This document shows, piece after piece, positions 32,942 to 41,205 of a stretch of DNA of 45,096 nucleotides. A program made the position numbers and the translations under genes. The notes below the pieces were generated by a model. It searched no databases. It was not told the DNA's origin and saw only the letters and a list, made by a program, of their open reading frames with translations. This stretch comes from Lachnospiraceae bacterium (GTDB lineage Bacteria > Bacillota > Clostridia > Lachnospirales > Lachnospiraceae), in the NCBI GenBank assembly GCA_028721415.1, contig JAQYIU010000050.1:1-45096 (forward strand), written 5' to 3'. Within the stretch, counting starts at the first letter, position 1. Each line of letters begins with the position of its first letter.

Positions 32942-33355
32942 ATGAAATTAGATTTAAAAGGAATTCGAATTGTAAAATGTGAGTTCCATAACGAGATGGG
33001 ACCGAATGAAAAGCTGAATTTACAGGTGGGAATGAATAATCAGATCAAGTTGCCGAAAGAACGAAACGAGAATTCTGTCGGAACAGTCATTACTAAGATC
33101 ATGGTAGGATCACCGATGCATCCCCTTTACCTTTATCTGGAACAGATCAGTAATTTTGCCGATACAGAGCCACAAAAAGGAGAGGTACTGGATACCGACA
33201 GCATGATGAGCCTTTACAAAACCATTTGTGTGCCGGTTGCGATTCAGAAGGTCGAGGAAACCATTAAGAATTTATGTGCAGTTTATCATATTCCAGAGAT
33301 TCAATTGCAGAAAAGAGAATCTGCGGATAAAAGCAAACCAGGGTATCTGAATTAG
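32942..33355 (+). CDS. SecB-like small protein
   Basis: A 137-residue soluble protein. The pattern fits the SecB fold: an N-terminal strand (LKGIRIVKCEFHN), two longer beta strands about residues 47-72, then CVPVAIQKVEETIKNLCAVY and HIPEIQLQ. The last part recalls the helix and PPL loop of SecB (LFPYAR...FPQLNL). Stand-alone SecB-like proteins in Gram-positives can be chaperones for toxins or for secretion. No toxin-antitoxin or secretion gene is seen next to it. ATG with GGAGGAAGG upstream. The assignment is tentative; it could be an unrelated alpha/beta protein. Confidence 0.45.
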   Translation: MKLDLKGIRIVKCEFHNEMGPNEKLNLQVGMNNQIKLPKERNENSVGTVITKIMVGSPMHPLYLYLEQISNFADTEPQKGEVLDTDSMMSLYKTICVPVAIQKVEETIKNLCAVYHIPEIQLQKRESADKSKPGYLN

Positions 33356-33486
33356 ACATACAGGTTTACTATTTTATTAAGATAATGTGAATTCTTGGAA
33401 AAAGAATTGACTTATAATCGAAGATGGAGTACAGTTTGATAAGATTGTTAAGTGCATCCTGGGATTTATATATTAAAGGTGATGTT

Positions 33487-34185
33487 ATGAAAGAAAAATT
33501 GAGCCAATATAAACATTGTTTACTGTTACTGTATTTTCCATTTTATTTGACAGCGTTCTTTTTCCTTGAGCGATTTGGGCCAAATAAGATACATATCATT
33601 GATTGTGCGATTGATCAATATATTCCATTTGTTGAAATATTTATCATTCCATATCTGTTGTGGTTTGCATATATGCTGGCAGCAGGTTTATATTTTATGT
33701 TTTGTGAGAAAGAATCATTTGTCCGGATGATGTGTTTTGGAATGATTGGAATGACCATATTTCTGCTGGTGTCCTGGCTGTACCCGAATGGGTTGGAACT
33801 CAGACCGGAGGTGTTTACCAGGGATAATATTTTCATTCGTCTGACACAGTTTATTTACGGTATGGATACACCAACCAATGTGTTGCCGAGTATCCATGTT
33901 TTTAATTCTGTGGGGATATGTATTACGATCGGATACAGTGAGAAGCTTCGGGATAAGAAGTGGGTTCGAAACGGAGCGAAAGTGCTCACTGTTCTGATTG
34001 TTTTATCTACCATGTTTGTGAAACAACATTCCATAGTTGACGTGTTGCTTGCATTGTTTTTGTCCTACATTTCTTATGGCCTGGTTTTTGATGGATGGGC
34101 TGTAAAGCTGTGGAGCAGCATGGAAGAGATGAAATATAAATATCAGAAAAAAGCAAGGAGAAGATCCGGCTGTCTGGAAAAATAA
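33487..34185 (+). CDS. PAP2-superfamily membrane phosphatase / AUR1-like
   Basis: A 232-residue membrane protein with about six helices. The PAP2 catalytic residues are seen in NVLPSIHVFNS (H137) and KQHSIVDVLLA (H181, D185). The arginine-rich first motif of classical PAP2 enzymes is not obvious. The PSIH-HS-x2-D arrangement resembles the inositolphosphotransferase (AUR1-like) branch. It likely handles a lipid phosphate or polyprenyl phosphate at the outer face of the membrane. ATG 33487 with AAAGGTGAT is chosen over an upstream in-frame ATG at 33424 that would add 21 poorly matching residues. It is 23 bp upstream of the EutP-like gene. Confidence 0.75.
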   Translation: MKEKLSQYKHCLLLLYFPFYLTAFFFLERFGPNKIHIIDCAIDQYIPFVEIFIIPYLLWFAYMLAAGLYFMFCEKESFVRMMCFGMIGMTIFLLVSWLYPNGLELRPEVFTRDNIFIRLTQFIYGMDTPTNVLPSIHVFNSVGICITIGYSEKLRDKKWVRNGAKVLTVLIVLSTMFVKQHSIVDVLLALFLSYISYGLVFDGWAVKLWSSMEEMKYKYQKKARRRSGCLEK

Positions 34186-34208
34186 ACGGACAAAGGAAGA
34201 AGAGTATT

Positions 34209-34739
34209 ATGCGTAAGATAATGTTTATTGGGAGAAGTGAGTCAGGGAAAACCACACTGACTCAGGCAATGAAGGGGAAGAAGATTGTATATCATAAGAC
34301 GCAGTATGTGAATCATTATGATGTGATCATTGATACACCGGGAGAGTATGCGGAGACGAAACATCTGGCAGGTTCCCTTGCTGTATACAGTGCGGAATCG
34401 GATGTAGTAGGGCTTCTGATCAGTGCAACAGAACCATTCTCCTTATATCCGCCGAACTGTACTTCCCAGAGCAACCGTGAGGTTGTGGGTATCGTGACAA
34501 AATGCGATCACTGGGCAGGAGATCCGGAACAGGCAGCAGAATGGCTGAGACTTGCCGGATGCAAAAAGATTTTTTATACCAGTGCTTTTACCGGAGAAGG
34601 GATTGCAGATATTATATCCTATCTGAAAGAAGAACATGAAACCTTACCGTGGGAGGTTGTGAAAGCGCAATATGACAACCTGGGTTATGGTAAGGCAGAT
34701 GACGGTAATGATATGAATATCAATGGTGTTGTGATTTAA
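34209..34739 (+). CDS. Orphan EutP/PduV-family small GTPase
   Basis: A 176-residue P-loop protein of the EutP/PduV family. G1 is GRSESGKT (residues 8-15), G3 IDTPGEYAE, and G4 is recognisable in VTKCDHWAG. YHKTQYVNHYDVIIDTPGEY is the family hallmark. EutP has been reported to have acetate kinase or GTPase-like roles in ethanolamine metabolism, and PduV associates with propanediol microcompartments. No eut or pdu operon is adjacent. The window's only other microcompartment gene is the pduB-like gene 21 kb to the left. It follows the PAP2 gene by 23 bp and precedes tRNA-Thr. The C-terminus (about 150-176) is Asn/Asp/Gly-rich and looks poorly ordered. Confidence 0.8.
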   Translation: MRKIMFIGRSESGKTTLTQAMKGKKIVYHKTQYVNHYDVIIDTPGEYAETKHLAGSLAVYSAESDVVGLLISATEPFSLYPPNCTSQSNREVVGIVTKCDHWAGDPEQAAEWLRLAGCKKIFYTSAFTGEGIADIISYLKEEHETLPWEVVKAQYDNLGYGKADDGNDMNINGVVI

Positions 34740-34812
34740 TCATCGAAAAAAATAAATCCGATATTGATTTTTGTTAAGAAGTATAGTAGAATAATTTAGT
34801 CAGTTTAGACAA

Positions 34813-34885
<73 letters not shown>

Positions 34886-35034
34886 TTTTTTGTTTATCTC
34901 AGTAGGATAAGATTCCCACATTTATAGGTGATGAGTAAAATAAAGAGAAAAAAGGAACATCATCAGATTTGGTTATGAAACCGTTACTGTAATGTTCCCA
35001 ATGTATGATAAAATGTTCAAATGTTTTTATAGTA

Positions 35035-35442
35035 TCAGATTGATGTATCAGTGTTTTCGCTGATACATTTTTTACATTTGCCTCGGAAAAGGATACTGTA
35101 TTCTGAAATGACTCCGTCGAATTCCTGAGAAACATTCTCATAGGAAGAGGATTTCAGATGAAATGGAAAATCCTGCAGACAACCACATTCGGTACATACA
35201 AAATGAGCATGATGATGGAGTTCTCCATCAAAATGATCGGCATGATCATCGAAAGTTATCTTCTGGATCTTACCTAACTTGGTAAGGAGAGAAAGATTAC
35301 GATAAACAGTTCCCAGGCTGATATTCGGGAAATCTTTGCGCACTTCCATATAAATATTGTCCGCAGTTGGATGGTCATGATGCGAAAGTACGCATCGAAG
35401 AATGGCCTCTCTCTGTCGGCTTTTTTTTAATGGAACAGCCAC
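35035..35442 (-). CDS. perR: Fur-family regulator, PerR-like
   Basis: A 135-residue metalloregulator that begins at GTG 35442 after GGGAGAGG. HTH region: SRQREAILRCVLSHHDHPTA and SLGTVYRNLSLLTKLGKI. HHHAHFVCTECG (C83, C86) and GKCKKC (C123, C126) give the structural zinc site. His/Asp residues around 66-80 form the regulatory metal site. PerR senses peroxide through metal-catalysed oxidation in anaerobic Clostridia; a Fur role cannot be excluded. An AT-rich dyad TTAATAATAATTATTG in its own promoter region (about 35484-35499) looks like a Per/Fur box and suggests autoregulation. It is divergent from the acyl carrier protein gene. Confidence 0.8.
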   Translation of the reverse strand: MAVPLKKSRQREAILRCVLSHHDHPTADNIYMEVRKDFPNISLGTVYRNLSLLTKLGKIQKITFDDHADHFDGELHHHAHFVCTECGCLQDFPFHLKSSSYENVSQEFDGVISEYSILFRGKCKKCISENTDTSI

Positions 35443-35483
35443 GCTTATCCTCTCCCTTCTTCATATCTTCATTGAATATATTT

Positions 35484-35533
35484 TTAATAATAATTATTGT
35501 TTCTATTCTATAAAAGAACAGATATTTTGTCAA
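35484..35533 (-). promoter_or_regulatory. Promoter and Per/Fur-type box of the perR-like gene
   Basis: Minus strand TTGACA (35533-35528), then TAGAAT after 17 bp (about 35510-35505). The near-palindrome TTAATAATAATTATTG at 35484-35499, resembling the Per/Fur box, sits just past the predicted start. Confidence 0.6.
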
Positions 35534-35567
35534 GAAAAACATGAGTTGCAGGAAACAAGAAAATATA

Positions 35568-35596
35568 TTGACAAAGAAATCTATGGATAGTATACT
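35568..35596 (+). promoter_or_regulatory. Promoter of the acyl carrier protein gene
   Basis: TTGACA (35568-35573) and TATACT (35591-35596) with a 17-bp spacer; near-consensus. Confidence 0.8.
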
Positions 35597-35645
35597 TTGA
35601 ACATCAAATGAATTGTGATTTTATATGTGAAGGAGATCTTTTCTA

Positions 35646-35879
35646 ATGTTAGAGAAAATGAAAGAAATTATCGCAGAGCAGCTCGGTGTCGAAGAAGATG
35701 AGATTACTTTAGATACTTCTTTTAAAGAAGATCTGGGTGCAGATTCTCTTGACTTGTTCGAATTGACAATGGCTTTGGAAGAAGAGTATGACATTGAGAT
35801 TCCGGCAGAAGAACTGGAAGAGATTGAAACAGTCAATGATGTAGTGGAATACTTAAAAGCAAAGGGCGTTGAAGAATAA
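35646..35879 (+). CDS. acpP: Acyl carrier protein
   Basis: A 77-residue acidic four-helix protein that carries acyl chains on 4'-phosphopantetheine in fatty acid synthesis. The attachment serine is S34 in [28 protein letters not shown] is the usual acidic recognition helix. Length and sequence are typical of bacterial type II ACPs. SD AAGGAG precedes the ATG. It is monocistronic, with its own near-consensus promoter and terminator, and separate from any fab cluster in this window, so it may be a second ACP or a relocated one. Confidence 0.93.
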   Translation: MLEKMKEIIAEQLGVEEDEITLDTSFKEDLGADSLDLFELTMALEEEYDIEIPAEELEEIETVNDVVEYLKAKGVEE

Positions 35880-35908
35880 TATTCTGTGCGATAAAGAAAA
35901 GCATTGTG

Positions 35909-35945
35909 GGTATTGAAGAATGTTTCATTCTTCAATACCTGTTTT
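35909..35945 (+). terminator. Terminator of the acyl carrier protein gene
   Basis: GGTATTGAAGAAT-gtttc-ATTCTTCAATACC, a perfect 13-bp stem, followed by TGTTTT. The rest of the gap to 36151 holds no recognised feature apart from the mreB SD. Confidence 0.85.
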
Positions 35946-36151
35946 AATGTGCGAAAAAAACAGGTATTGTTTGGAGATGCTTCCTTACAATAATAGAACG
36001 AATCAGTCTTTTTTGTGAAGTTTGAAAAAACTATTGGAAATTCGATTCATTTCGTTTATAATACTCATAAGTGTGTGTAAATTAACAAATGATATTGACT
36101 TTTTTTAGATAGATAAAGATCATTGCGATGGAGATAGAAAGGAGATTCCCA

Positions 36152-37135
36152 ATGGCTACAGATATTGGAATTGATTTAGGTACTGCGAGTATTTTAGTGT
36201 ATGTTAAGGGCAAGGGTGTTGTGCTCAAGGAGCCATCCGTTGTTGCTTTTGATGTGGATACAAGAAAGATTAAGGCAATCGGTGAGGAAGCCCGTCTGAT
36301 GATCGGAAGAACACCGGGGAACATTGTGGCAGTTCGGCCGTTAAGACAGGGGGTAATCAGTGATTATTCCGTTACGGAAAAGATGTTAAAGTATTTTGTT
36401 CATAAGGCTGTCGGCAAGAGTCTTTTCGGTAGAAAGCCGAGAATTTCTGTCTGCGTGCCAAGTGGTGTTACCGAAGTTGAGAAGAAGGCTGTGGAAGATG
36501 CTACTTATGCGGCAGGTGCAAGAGATGTGAAGATTATCGAAGAGCCGGTGGCGGCTGCGATCGGCGCTGGAATTGATATTGCGAAGCCTTGTGGCAATAT
36601 GATCGTTGATATTGGTGGCGGAACTTCTGATATTGCAGTTATTTCCTTAGGTGGAACCGTTGTCAGCACATCCATCAAGGTGGCTGGTGATGATTTTGAT
36701 GAAGCAATTGTTCGTTATATGAGAAAGAAACATAATCTGTTGATCGGTGACCGTACCGCTGAAGATATTAAGATTCAGGTAGGAAGTGCTTATGTTCGTG
36801 CAGAGGAATCTTCCATTGAAGTCAGGGGCCGTAATCTGGTGACAGGTCTTCCGAAGACGGTAACAGTGACTTCTGAGGAGACAAGAGAAGCATTAAAAGA
36901 AGCCACAGCTCAGATCGTTGAGGCTGTTCACAGCGTATTAGAGCGCACTCCACCGGAACTGGCAGCTGATATTTCCGATCGTGGTATTGTTTTGACTGGT
37001 GGTGGAAGTATGCTTCAGGGATTGGAGCAGTTGATTGAGGAGAAGACCGGAATTACCACAATGACAGCCGATGATCCTATGACGGCTGTAGCAATCGGAA
37101 CCGGTCAGTTTATTGAATATCTTGGTGGCAGATAA
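36152..37135 (+). CDS. mreB: MreB-family actin-like cell-shape protein
   Basis: A 327-residue actin homologue that polymerises at the membrane and directs lateral wall synthesis. Phosphate-1 motif DIGIDLGTASILVYVKGKG; RPLRQGVISDYSVTEKML is the MreB/Mbl hallmark. Phosphate-2 is MIVDIGGGTSDIAVISLGG, and the adenosine motif is VLTGGGSMLQGLEQL. ATG 36152 with AAAGGAGA is chosen over the frame start at 36128. mreC, mreD and minCD are not adjacent, so this is a stand-alone copy (mbl or mreBH are possible names). It lies 14 bp upstream of recD2. Confidence 0.9.
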   Translation: MATDIGIDLGTASILVYVKGKGVVLKEPSVVAFDVDTRKIKAIGEEARLMIGRTPGNIVAVRPLRQGVISDYSVTEKMLKYFVHKAVGKSLFGRKPRISVCVPSGVTEVEKKAVEDATYAAGARDVKIIEEPVAAAIGAGIDIAKPCGNMIVDIGGGTSDIAVISLGGTVVSTSIKVAGDDFDEAIVRYMRKKHNLLIGDRTAEDIKIQVGSAYVRAEESSIEVRGRNLVTGLPKTVTVTSEETREALKEATAQIVEAVHSVLERTPPELAADISDRGIVLTGGGSMLQGLEQLIEEKTGITTMTADDPMTAVAIGTGQFIEYLGGR

Positions 37136-37149
37136 GAGGCAAGATTAAG

Positions 37150-39369
37150 ATGGCACATTTGGAAGGCTATGTTAGCCATATCCGCTTTCATAACGAAGAG
37201 AACGGTTATACTGTTCTAGAATTGGAAACGACCCACGGGGATGAGATTCTCGTGGGAACTTTTCATTATATAAGTGAGGGAGAATATCTTCAGGCAGAAT
37301 GCGAATTCACAGAACATCCGACCCACGGACCGCAATATCAGGTGACTTCCTATACAGTAAAGGAGCCGGAAGACAAGGCGGCAATGGAACGATATCTCTC
37401 TTCCGGTGCCATTAAGGGGATGGGACCGGCGCTGGCCGAAAGAGTGATAAAGAAGTTTAAAGGGGATACATTTCGCATTATAGAAGAGGAGCCGGAGCGT
37501 CTGGCAGAGGTGAAGGGGATTTCTCTTAAAAAAGCCATGAACATTGCGGTGCAGTTTCAGGAAAAACAGGAAATGCGTCATGCTATGATGTTTTTGGCAG
37601 ATTACGGAATACCGAATCATTTTGCGGTCCGTATTTTTCAGGAATACGGAGACAGGATGTATGAGATTTTGAAGATCAACCCCTATAAATTGGCGGAAGA
37701 CATTCATGGTATCGGATTCCGGATTGCGGACGGTATTGCCGCGAAGGCAGGCATTGCTGCAGATTCAGAGCACCGTATTGGAGCGGCTATTTTATATGTT
37801 TTGCAGCAGAGTATCGGTTCCGGTCATGTCTATCTCCCGAAAGAGATTCTGTGTCGTAATACGGGACAGCTTCTTGGCATGCCCGCAGAATTTATTGCAG
37901 ACCATCTAATCAATCTTGTGTTAGATAAAAAACTGATGATCCGCACATCGGGGGAAGAAGAACATGTTTATCTCAGTTCATATTATTTTATGGAGATGAA
38001 TACCTCCAGGATGCTTCTTGATCTTGATCTTCAGTTTCCTATGGAAAAAGGAGAGATGGAACAGAGACTGGCGGCACTGGAAGAAGAAGCGGAGATACAG
38101 CTGGATCTTCAGCAGAAATCTGCTGTGGAGAAAGCGATGACGGAAGGTATTCTCATTGTGACCGGAGGACCTGGAACCGGTAAGACAACGACCATCAATC
38201 TGATGATTCGTTGCTTTGAGATGCAGGATATGGAAATCGCTCTGGCTGCACCTACAGGAAGAGCAGCCAAACGAATGACGGAGGCAACCGGTCATGAGGC
38301 CAAAACCATTCATCGCCTTCTGGAACTCAATGGCGGTATTGAAGAGGGAGAACAATATCATTTTGAAAAAAATGAGGAAAATCCCATTGAGGCAGATGTT
38401 ATTATTGTAGATGAGATGTCCATGGTGGATATTTCACTGATGTATGCGTTGCTGAAAGCTGTGCTGCCGGGAACCAGGCTGATTCTGGTCGGAGACTCCA
38501 ATCAGCTTCCAAGCGTAGGACCGGGCAATGTGCTGAAGGATATGATTGAATCCGAAGTGTTTCCGGTGGTTCGTCTCACAAAAATATATCGTCAGGAGGC
38601 CACCAGCCATATTGTATTAAATGCTCATAAAATTAATCATGGAGATAGTATTTCTCTTGATAACAAAAATCGGGATTTTTTCTTTTTCCAGAAGGACGAT
38701 ATTCGTTCTGTAATGGGTGGCATTGTATATCTTGTGAGAAATCGTCTTCCGGAATATATCGGAGCCAATCCCTTTGACATTCAGGTGTTGACGCCAATGA
38801 GAAAGGGAGAGCTGGGAGTGGCTCATCTGAATCAGGTGTTGCAATATTATTTGAATCCCGCATCCCCAGACAAAGAGGAGCGAGAAGTGCGTGACGGTAT
38901 TTTCCGTGAAGGAGATAAGGTTATGCAGATTAAAAACAATTATAAAATTGAGTGGAAAGTGGTCAATGAGAAAGGCTTTTCTGTGGAGGAAGGCCTGGGT
39001 GTATTCAATGGGGATATGGGTATCATCAAACAGATTAACACCTTTACAGAAAGAGTGACCGTCATTTTTGATGAACATCGTCAGGTGGAATACCCATTTT
39101 CTAATCTGGATGAACTGGAACTGGCCTATGCCATCACAATACATAAATCGCAGGGTAGTGAATACCCCGCAGTGGTCCTCCCACTACTCAGCGGACCATC
39201 TATTTTATGTAACCGTAATCTGCTGTATACGGCAGTCACCCGAGCACAAAAATGTGTGGCGATCGTGGGTCGGCAGTCCATGGTGGACCAGATGATTCGA
39301 AACGAGACAGAACAGAAGAGATATACCGGTCTGCGAGAGTGCCTGACTGGCAATAAGAATCTCGTGTGA
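37150..39369 (+). CDS. recD2: RecD2-type ATP-dependent DNA helicase
   Basis: A 739-residue SF1B 5'-3' helicase. The N-terminal OB-like domain (about 1-75, YVSHIRFHNEENGYTVLEL) and helix-hairpin-helix repeats (about 80-200) are specific to RecD2, which works without RecBC. Motif I is GGPGTGKTTT (about 339-348). Motif II VDEMSMVD lies near 421-428, motif III is VGDSNQLPSVGPG, and the late AITIHKSQGSEYPAVVLPL gives motif V. VTRAQK gives motif VI. It is implicated in DNA repair and replication-fork restart. It follows mreB by 14 bp. Its stop codon abuts the stop of the convergent comFC gene with no spacer and no terminator. Confidence 0.93.
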   Translation: MAHLEGYVSHIRFHNEENGYTVLELETTHGDEILVGTFHYISEGEYLQAECEFTEHPTHGPQYQVTSYTVKEPEDKAAMERYLSSGAIKGMGPALAERVIKKFKGDTFRIIEEEPERLAEVKGISLKKAMNIAVQFQEKQEMRHAMMFLADYGIPNHFAVRIFQEYGDRMYEILKINPYKLAEDIHGIGFRIADGIAAKAGIAADSEHRIGAAILYVLQQSIGSGHVYLPKEILCRNTGQLLGMPAEFIADHLINLVLDKKLMIRTSGEEEHVYLSSYYFMEMNTSRMLLDLDLQFPMEKGEMEQRLAALEEEAEIQLDLQQKSAVEKAMTEGILIVTGGPGTGKTTTINLMIRCFEMQDMEIALAAPTGRAAKRMTEATGHEAKTIHRLLELNGGIEEGEQYHFEKNEENPIEADVIIVDEMSMVDISLMYALLKAVLPGTRLILVGDSNQLPSVGPGNVLKDMIESEVFPVVRLTKIYRQEATSHIVLNAHKINHGDSISLDNKNRDFFFFQKDDIRSVMGGIVYLVRNRLPEYIGANPFDIQVLTPMRKGELGVAHLNQVLQYYLNPASPDKEEREVRDGIFREGDKVMQIKNNYKIEWKVVNEKGFSVEEGLGVFNGDMGIIKQINTFTERVTVIFDEHRQVEYPFSNLDELELAYAITIHKSQGSEYPAVVLPLLSGPSILCNRNLLYTAVTRAQKCVAIVGRQSMVDQMIRNETEQKRYTGLRECLTGNKNLV

Positions 39370-40134
39370 TTAATCTCTGGATACTCCGATACAGACAGAA
39401 CAGATATAAACGCTATTTACGCCTCCATCCAGAAGGATACGGGTGCAGGCTTCCATGGTTGCTCCTGTGGTATATATGTCATCAATCAAAAGAACGGAGG
39501 AAAAGGAAGGCAAAAGCTTCTGATATCTGGGATTCAGGGCAAAAGCCTTTTGCAGATTGTTCAGCCTGGCCTGGGGATCGAATTGCTTTTGCGGGAGTGT
39601 ATCAACAGATCGAATCAATATATTAGGATAATAAGAGAGGTTTAACAACACAGACAGATCTTTCGCGAGAAGTTCTGCCTGATTGTAGCCTCTTTTTTTG
39701 TATTTATTTTTGTGGATTGGGATAGGAATGATGGCATCCGGATGCCATTTCTGAAGTAAATCTCTGTGGCGCATGATGATTTCTCTGACAAAAAACTGTG
39801 AGAGAAACCGATTGTTTTCGTATTTGAAAGACATCATCGCCGGGCGTGTTTTTCCGTTGTAGAGAAGAAGGGAACATCCTGAATGAAAGCTTTTCGGGAA
39901 AATACGACAATCATAGCAATATTCCTGCTCTGCTGATGAAATGGGTTTTCCGCAGGAAAAGCAAGTTGGTTCAGTAATAAAAGGAAGTTTCTTCTCGCAT
40001 TTTTTGCAAATAAAAGTCCCGTAAGGTAAAAGAACATTGCATACGGGACAGTGCCGCGGATAGAGGAGCGGCAAAAGAGTATTTTTTAAGAAATAATTTA
40101 TCCGAACGTATCGATCAAAAATTTGCTCGAACAT
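39370..40134 (-). CDS. comFC: ComFC-like phosphoribosyltransferase-fold protein
   Basis: A 254-residue protein. An N-terminal zinc-ribbon pair (CPVCNVLLPYG then CKKCEKK and CFSCGKP then CYDC) is followed by a type I PRTase domain. Its PRPP loop is VLLIDDIYTTGATMEACTRIL, with the preceding KYKKRGYNQAELLAKDL motif. ComFC is required for natural transformation and linked to DNA uptake or repair; the substrate is unknown. The frame extends upstream into dut, but ATG 40134 directly after the dut stop, with AAAGG nearby, gives the normal length. It is the last gene of the minus-strand nrdD-nrdG-dut group. Confidence 0.88.
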   Translation of the reverse strand: MFEQIFDRYVRINYFLKNTLLPLLYPRHCPVCNVLLPYGTFICKKCEKKLPFITEPTCFSCGKPISSAEQEYCYDCRIFPKSFHSGCSLLLYNGKTRPAMMSFKYENNRFLSQFFVREIIMRHRDLLQKWHPDAIIPIPIHKNKYKKRGYNQAELLAKDLSVLLNLSYYPNILIRSVDTLPQKQFDPQARLNNLQKAFALNPRYQKLLPSFSSVLLIDDIYTTGATMEACTRILLDGGVNSVYICSVCIGVSRD

Positions 40135-40135
40135 C

Positions 40136-40570
40136 CTACGCCTTTCCGGTACTCCCATGACCGCCTCGGTCCGGATTGGAAAGGGATTCTGTCTCACAGA
40201 ACTCAATTATCGGCTGGTGTTTCATGATGCGGAACTGACAGATTCGATCATTAAGATGGATTTCTGTGTCTCTCACTGCCAGAGCCGGCATAAACCACTG
40301 GTCGTTGTCTCCGGCATAGCTTTCATCAATAACTCCCATGTGGTTCGTCTGAATAATGCCGAAATTCTTGAAGGTGGAGCTGCGTGGAACCACGTGGGCT
40401 TCATAGCCTTCCGGCAATTCCATGGCAACACCGAGGGGAATTAAAGCAAATTCACCTTTTTTCAGACTGACATCCTTTGCGGCACGCAAATCAATCCAGT
40501 CTGATTTGTTTTCGATATAAGTCAGTTTTTCTATCTTATCAGAAAAATACTTGATACGGATTGTCTCCAT
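40136..40570 (-). CDS. dut: dUTP diphosphatase (trimeric dUTPase)
   Basis: A 144-residue dUTPase that removes dUTP and supplies dUMP for thymidylate synthesis. Motifs in order: DLRAA (motif 1), PRSST (motif 2), [10 protein letters not shown] (motif 3), DRICQFRI (motif 4), GGHGSTG (motif 5). Motif 3 normally reads GVIDxxYRG, so the Ala-Gly-Asp ending is slightly divergent. It lies between nrdG and comFC, 5 bp from nrdG. The placement with ribonucleotide reductase makes sense because RNR products feed into dUTP control. Confidence 0.9.
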   Translation of the reverse strand: METIRIKYFSDKIEKLTYIENKSDWIDLRAAKDVSLKKGEFALIPLGVAMELPEGYEAHVVPRSSTFKNFGIIQTNHMGVIDESYAGDNDQWFMPALAVRDTEIHLNDRICQFRIMKHQPIIEFCETESLSNPDRGGHGSTGKA

Positions 40571-40575
40571 GATAT

Positions 40576-41058
40576 TTACTCCTTTGGTTTGGTCAAAGTT
40601 ATGATTCGTTGATTGCTGCTTCCGCGGAAAGGAAGAGTGAGATCGCGGAGGGCTTCAATGTAAGGTCCATCAATGAGCTGGTCGGTGACAGCCAGGAGAT
40701 CGCGGATGGCAGGAGTATTCTCTGCCATCTGAAGTAGGTCTTCATATACGTAACCGGTGTATGTAATGACATGACCTCCTGCGTCATGAACTCTTCGCCC
40801 CAGTTCAGCCAGCGGTTCCGGTTGACAAAAAGGTTCCCCGCCGGAAAAAGTGATGCCCGATAAAAGGGGATTCTCCTGATATTGTGCAAAAATATGATCA
40901 ATTTCATCCAGATATCCATCGGTGAAAGAATGGGTCTGGGGATTGTGGCAACCGGGACAATGGTGGGGACAGCCCTGCACAAAGACAACGAAGCGCAGAC
41001 CCGGCCCGTCCACAATGGATTCCTCCACAATACCGCTGAGCCGTATCCTAGATGCCAT
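40576..41058 (-). CDS. nrdG: Anaerobic RNR activase (radical SAM)
   Basis: A 160-residue radical SAM enzyme that makes the glycyl radical on NrdD. The cluster motif is C30-x3-C34-x2-C37 in [26 protein letters not shown] supplies the GGE SAM-binding motif. The ATG at 41058 overlaps the end of the small glycyl-radical gene (CATGGCATCTAG), which indicates translational coupling. An upstream in-frame ATG at 41109 would lie inside that gene and is rejected. It is followed by dut after 5 bp. Confidence 0.92.
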   Translation of the reverse strand: MASRIRLSGIVEESIVDGPGLRFVVFVQGCPHHCPGCHNPQTHSFTDGYLDEIDHIFAQYQENPLLSGITFSGGEPFCQPEPLAELGRRVHDAGGHVITYTGYVYEDLLQMAENTPAIRDLLAVTDQLIDGPYIEALRDLTLPFRGSSNQRIITLTKPKE

Positions 41059-41203
41059 GCTTAATACGATCCTGTTCTTCGGCTCTCTTGGCGTTATTAA
41101 ACCGGTCAACGGTACCTACCAGATAGCCGGTAATTCTACGAATACGGTCAAAACCAATGTTTTTGCCAACAGTTTCTTTTTCTATTGTACGTTGTTCAGT
41201 CAT
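41048..41203 (-). CDS. Separate glycyl-radical peptide of anaerobic RNR (split NrdD C-terminus)
   Basis: A 51-residue peptide lying between nrdD and nrdG. It reads MTEQRTIEKETVG, then FDRIRRITGYLVGTVDRFNN, then [21 protein letters not shown] is the C-terminal glycyl-radical loop of class III RNR (RVxGYL), with G26 as the candidate radical site. The large nrdD protein upstream ends without this motif. Its ATG is two bases past the nrdD stop and out of frame with it, and AAGGAGTTTAATT, overlapping the nrdD stop, serves as SD. Its stop overlaps nrdG. So the radical segment appears to be supplied as a separate subunit, in the manner of YfiD for pyruvate formate-lyase. Confidence 0.8.
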   Translation of the reverse strand: MTEQRTIEKETVGKNIGFDRIRRITGYLVGTVDRFNNAKRAEEQDRIKHGI

Positions 41204-41205
41204 AA

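Noticed and set aside
12026-34739. A functional microcompartment system in this window
   Set aside because: Only one shell gene and one EutP-like gene, 21 kb apart, with no enzyme core.
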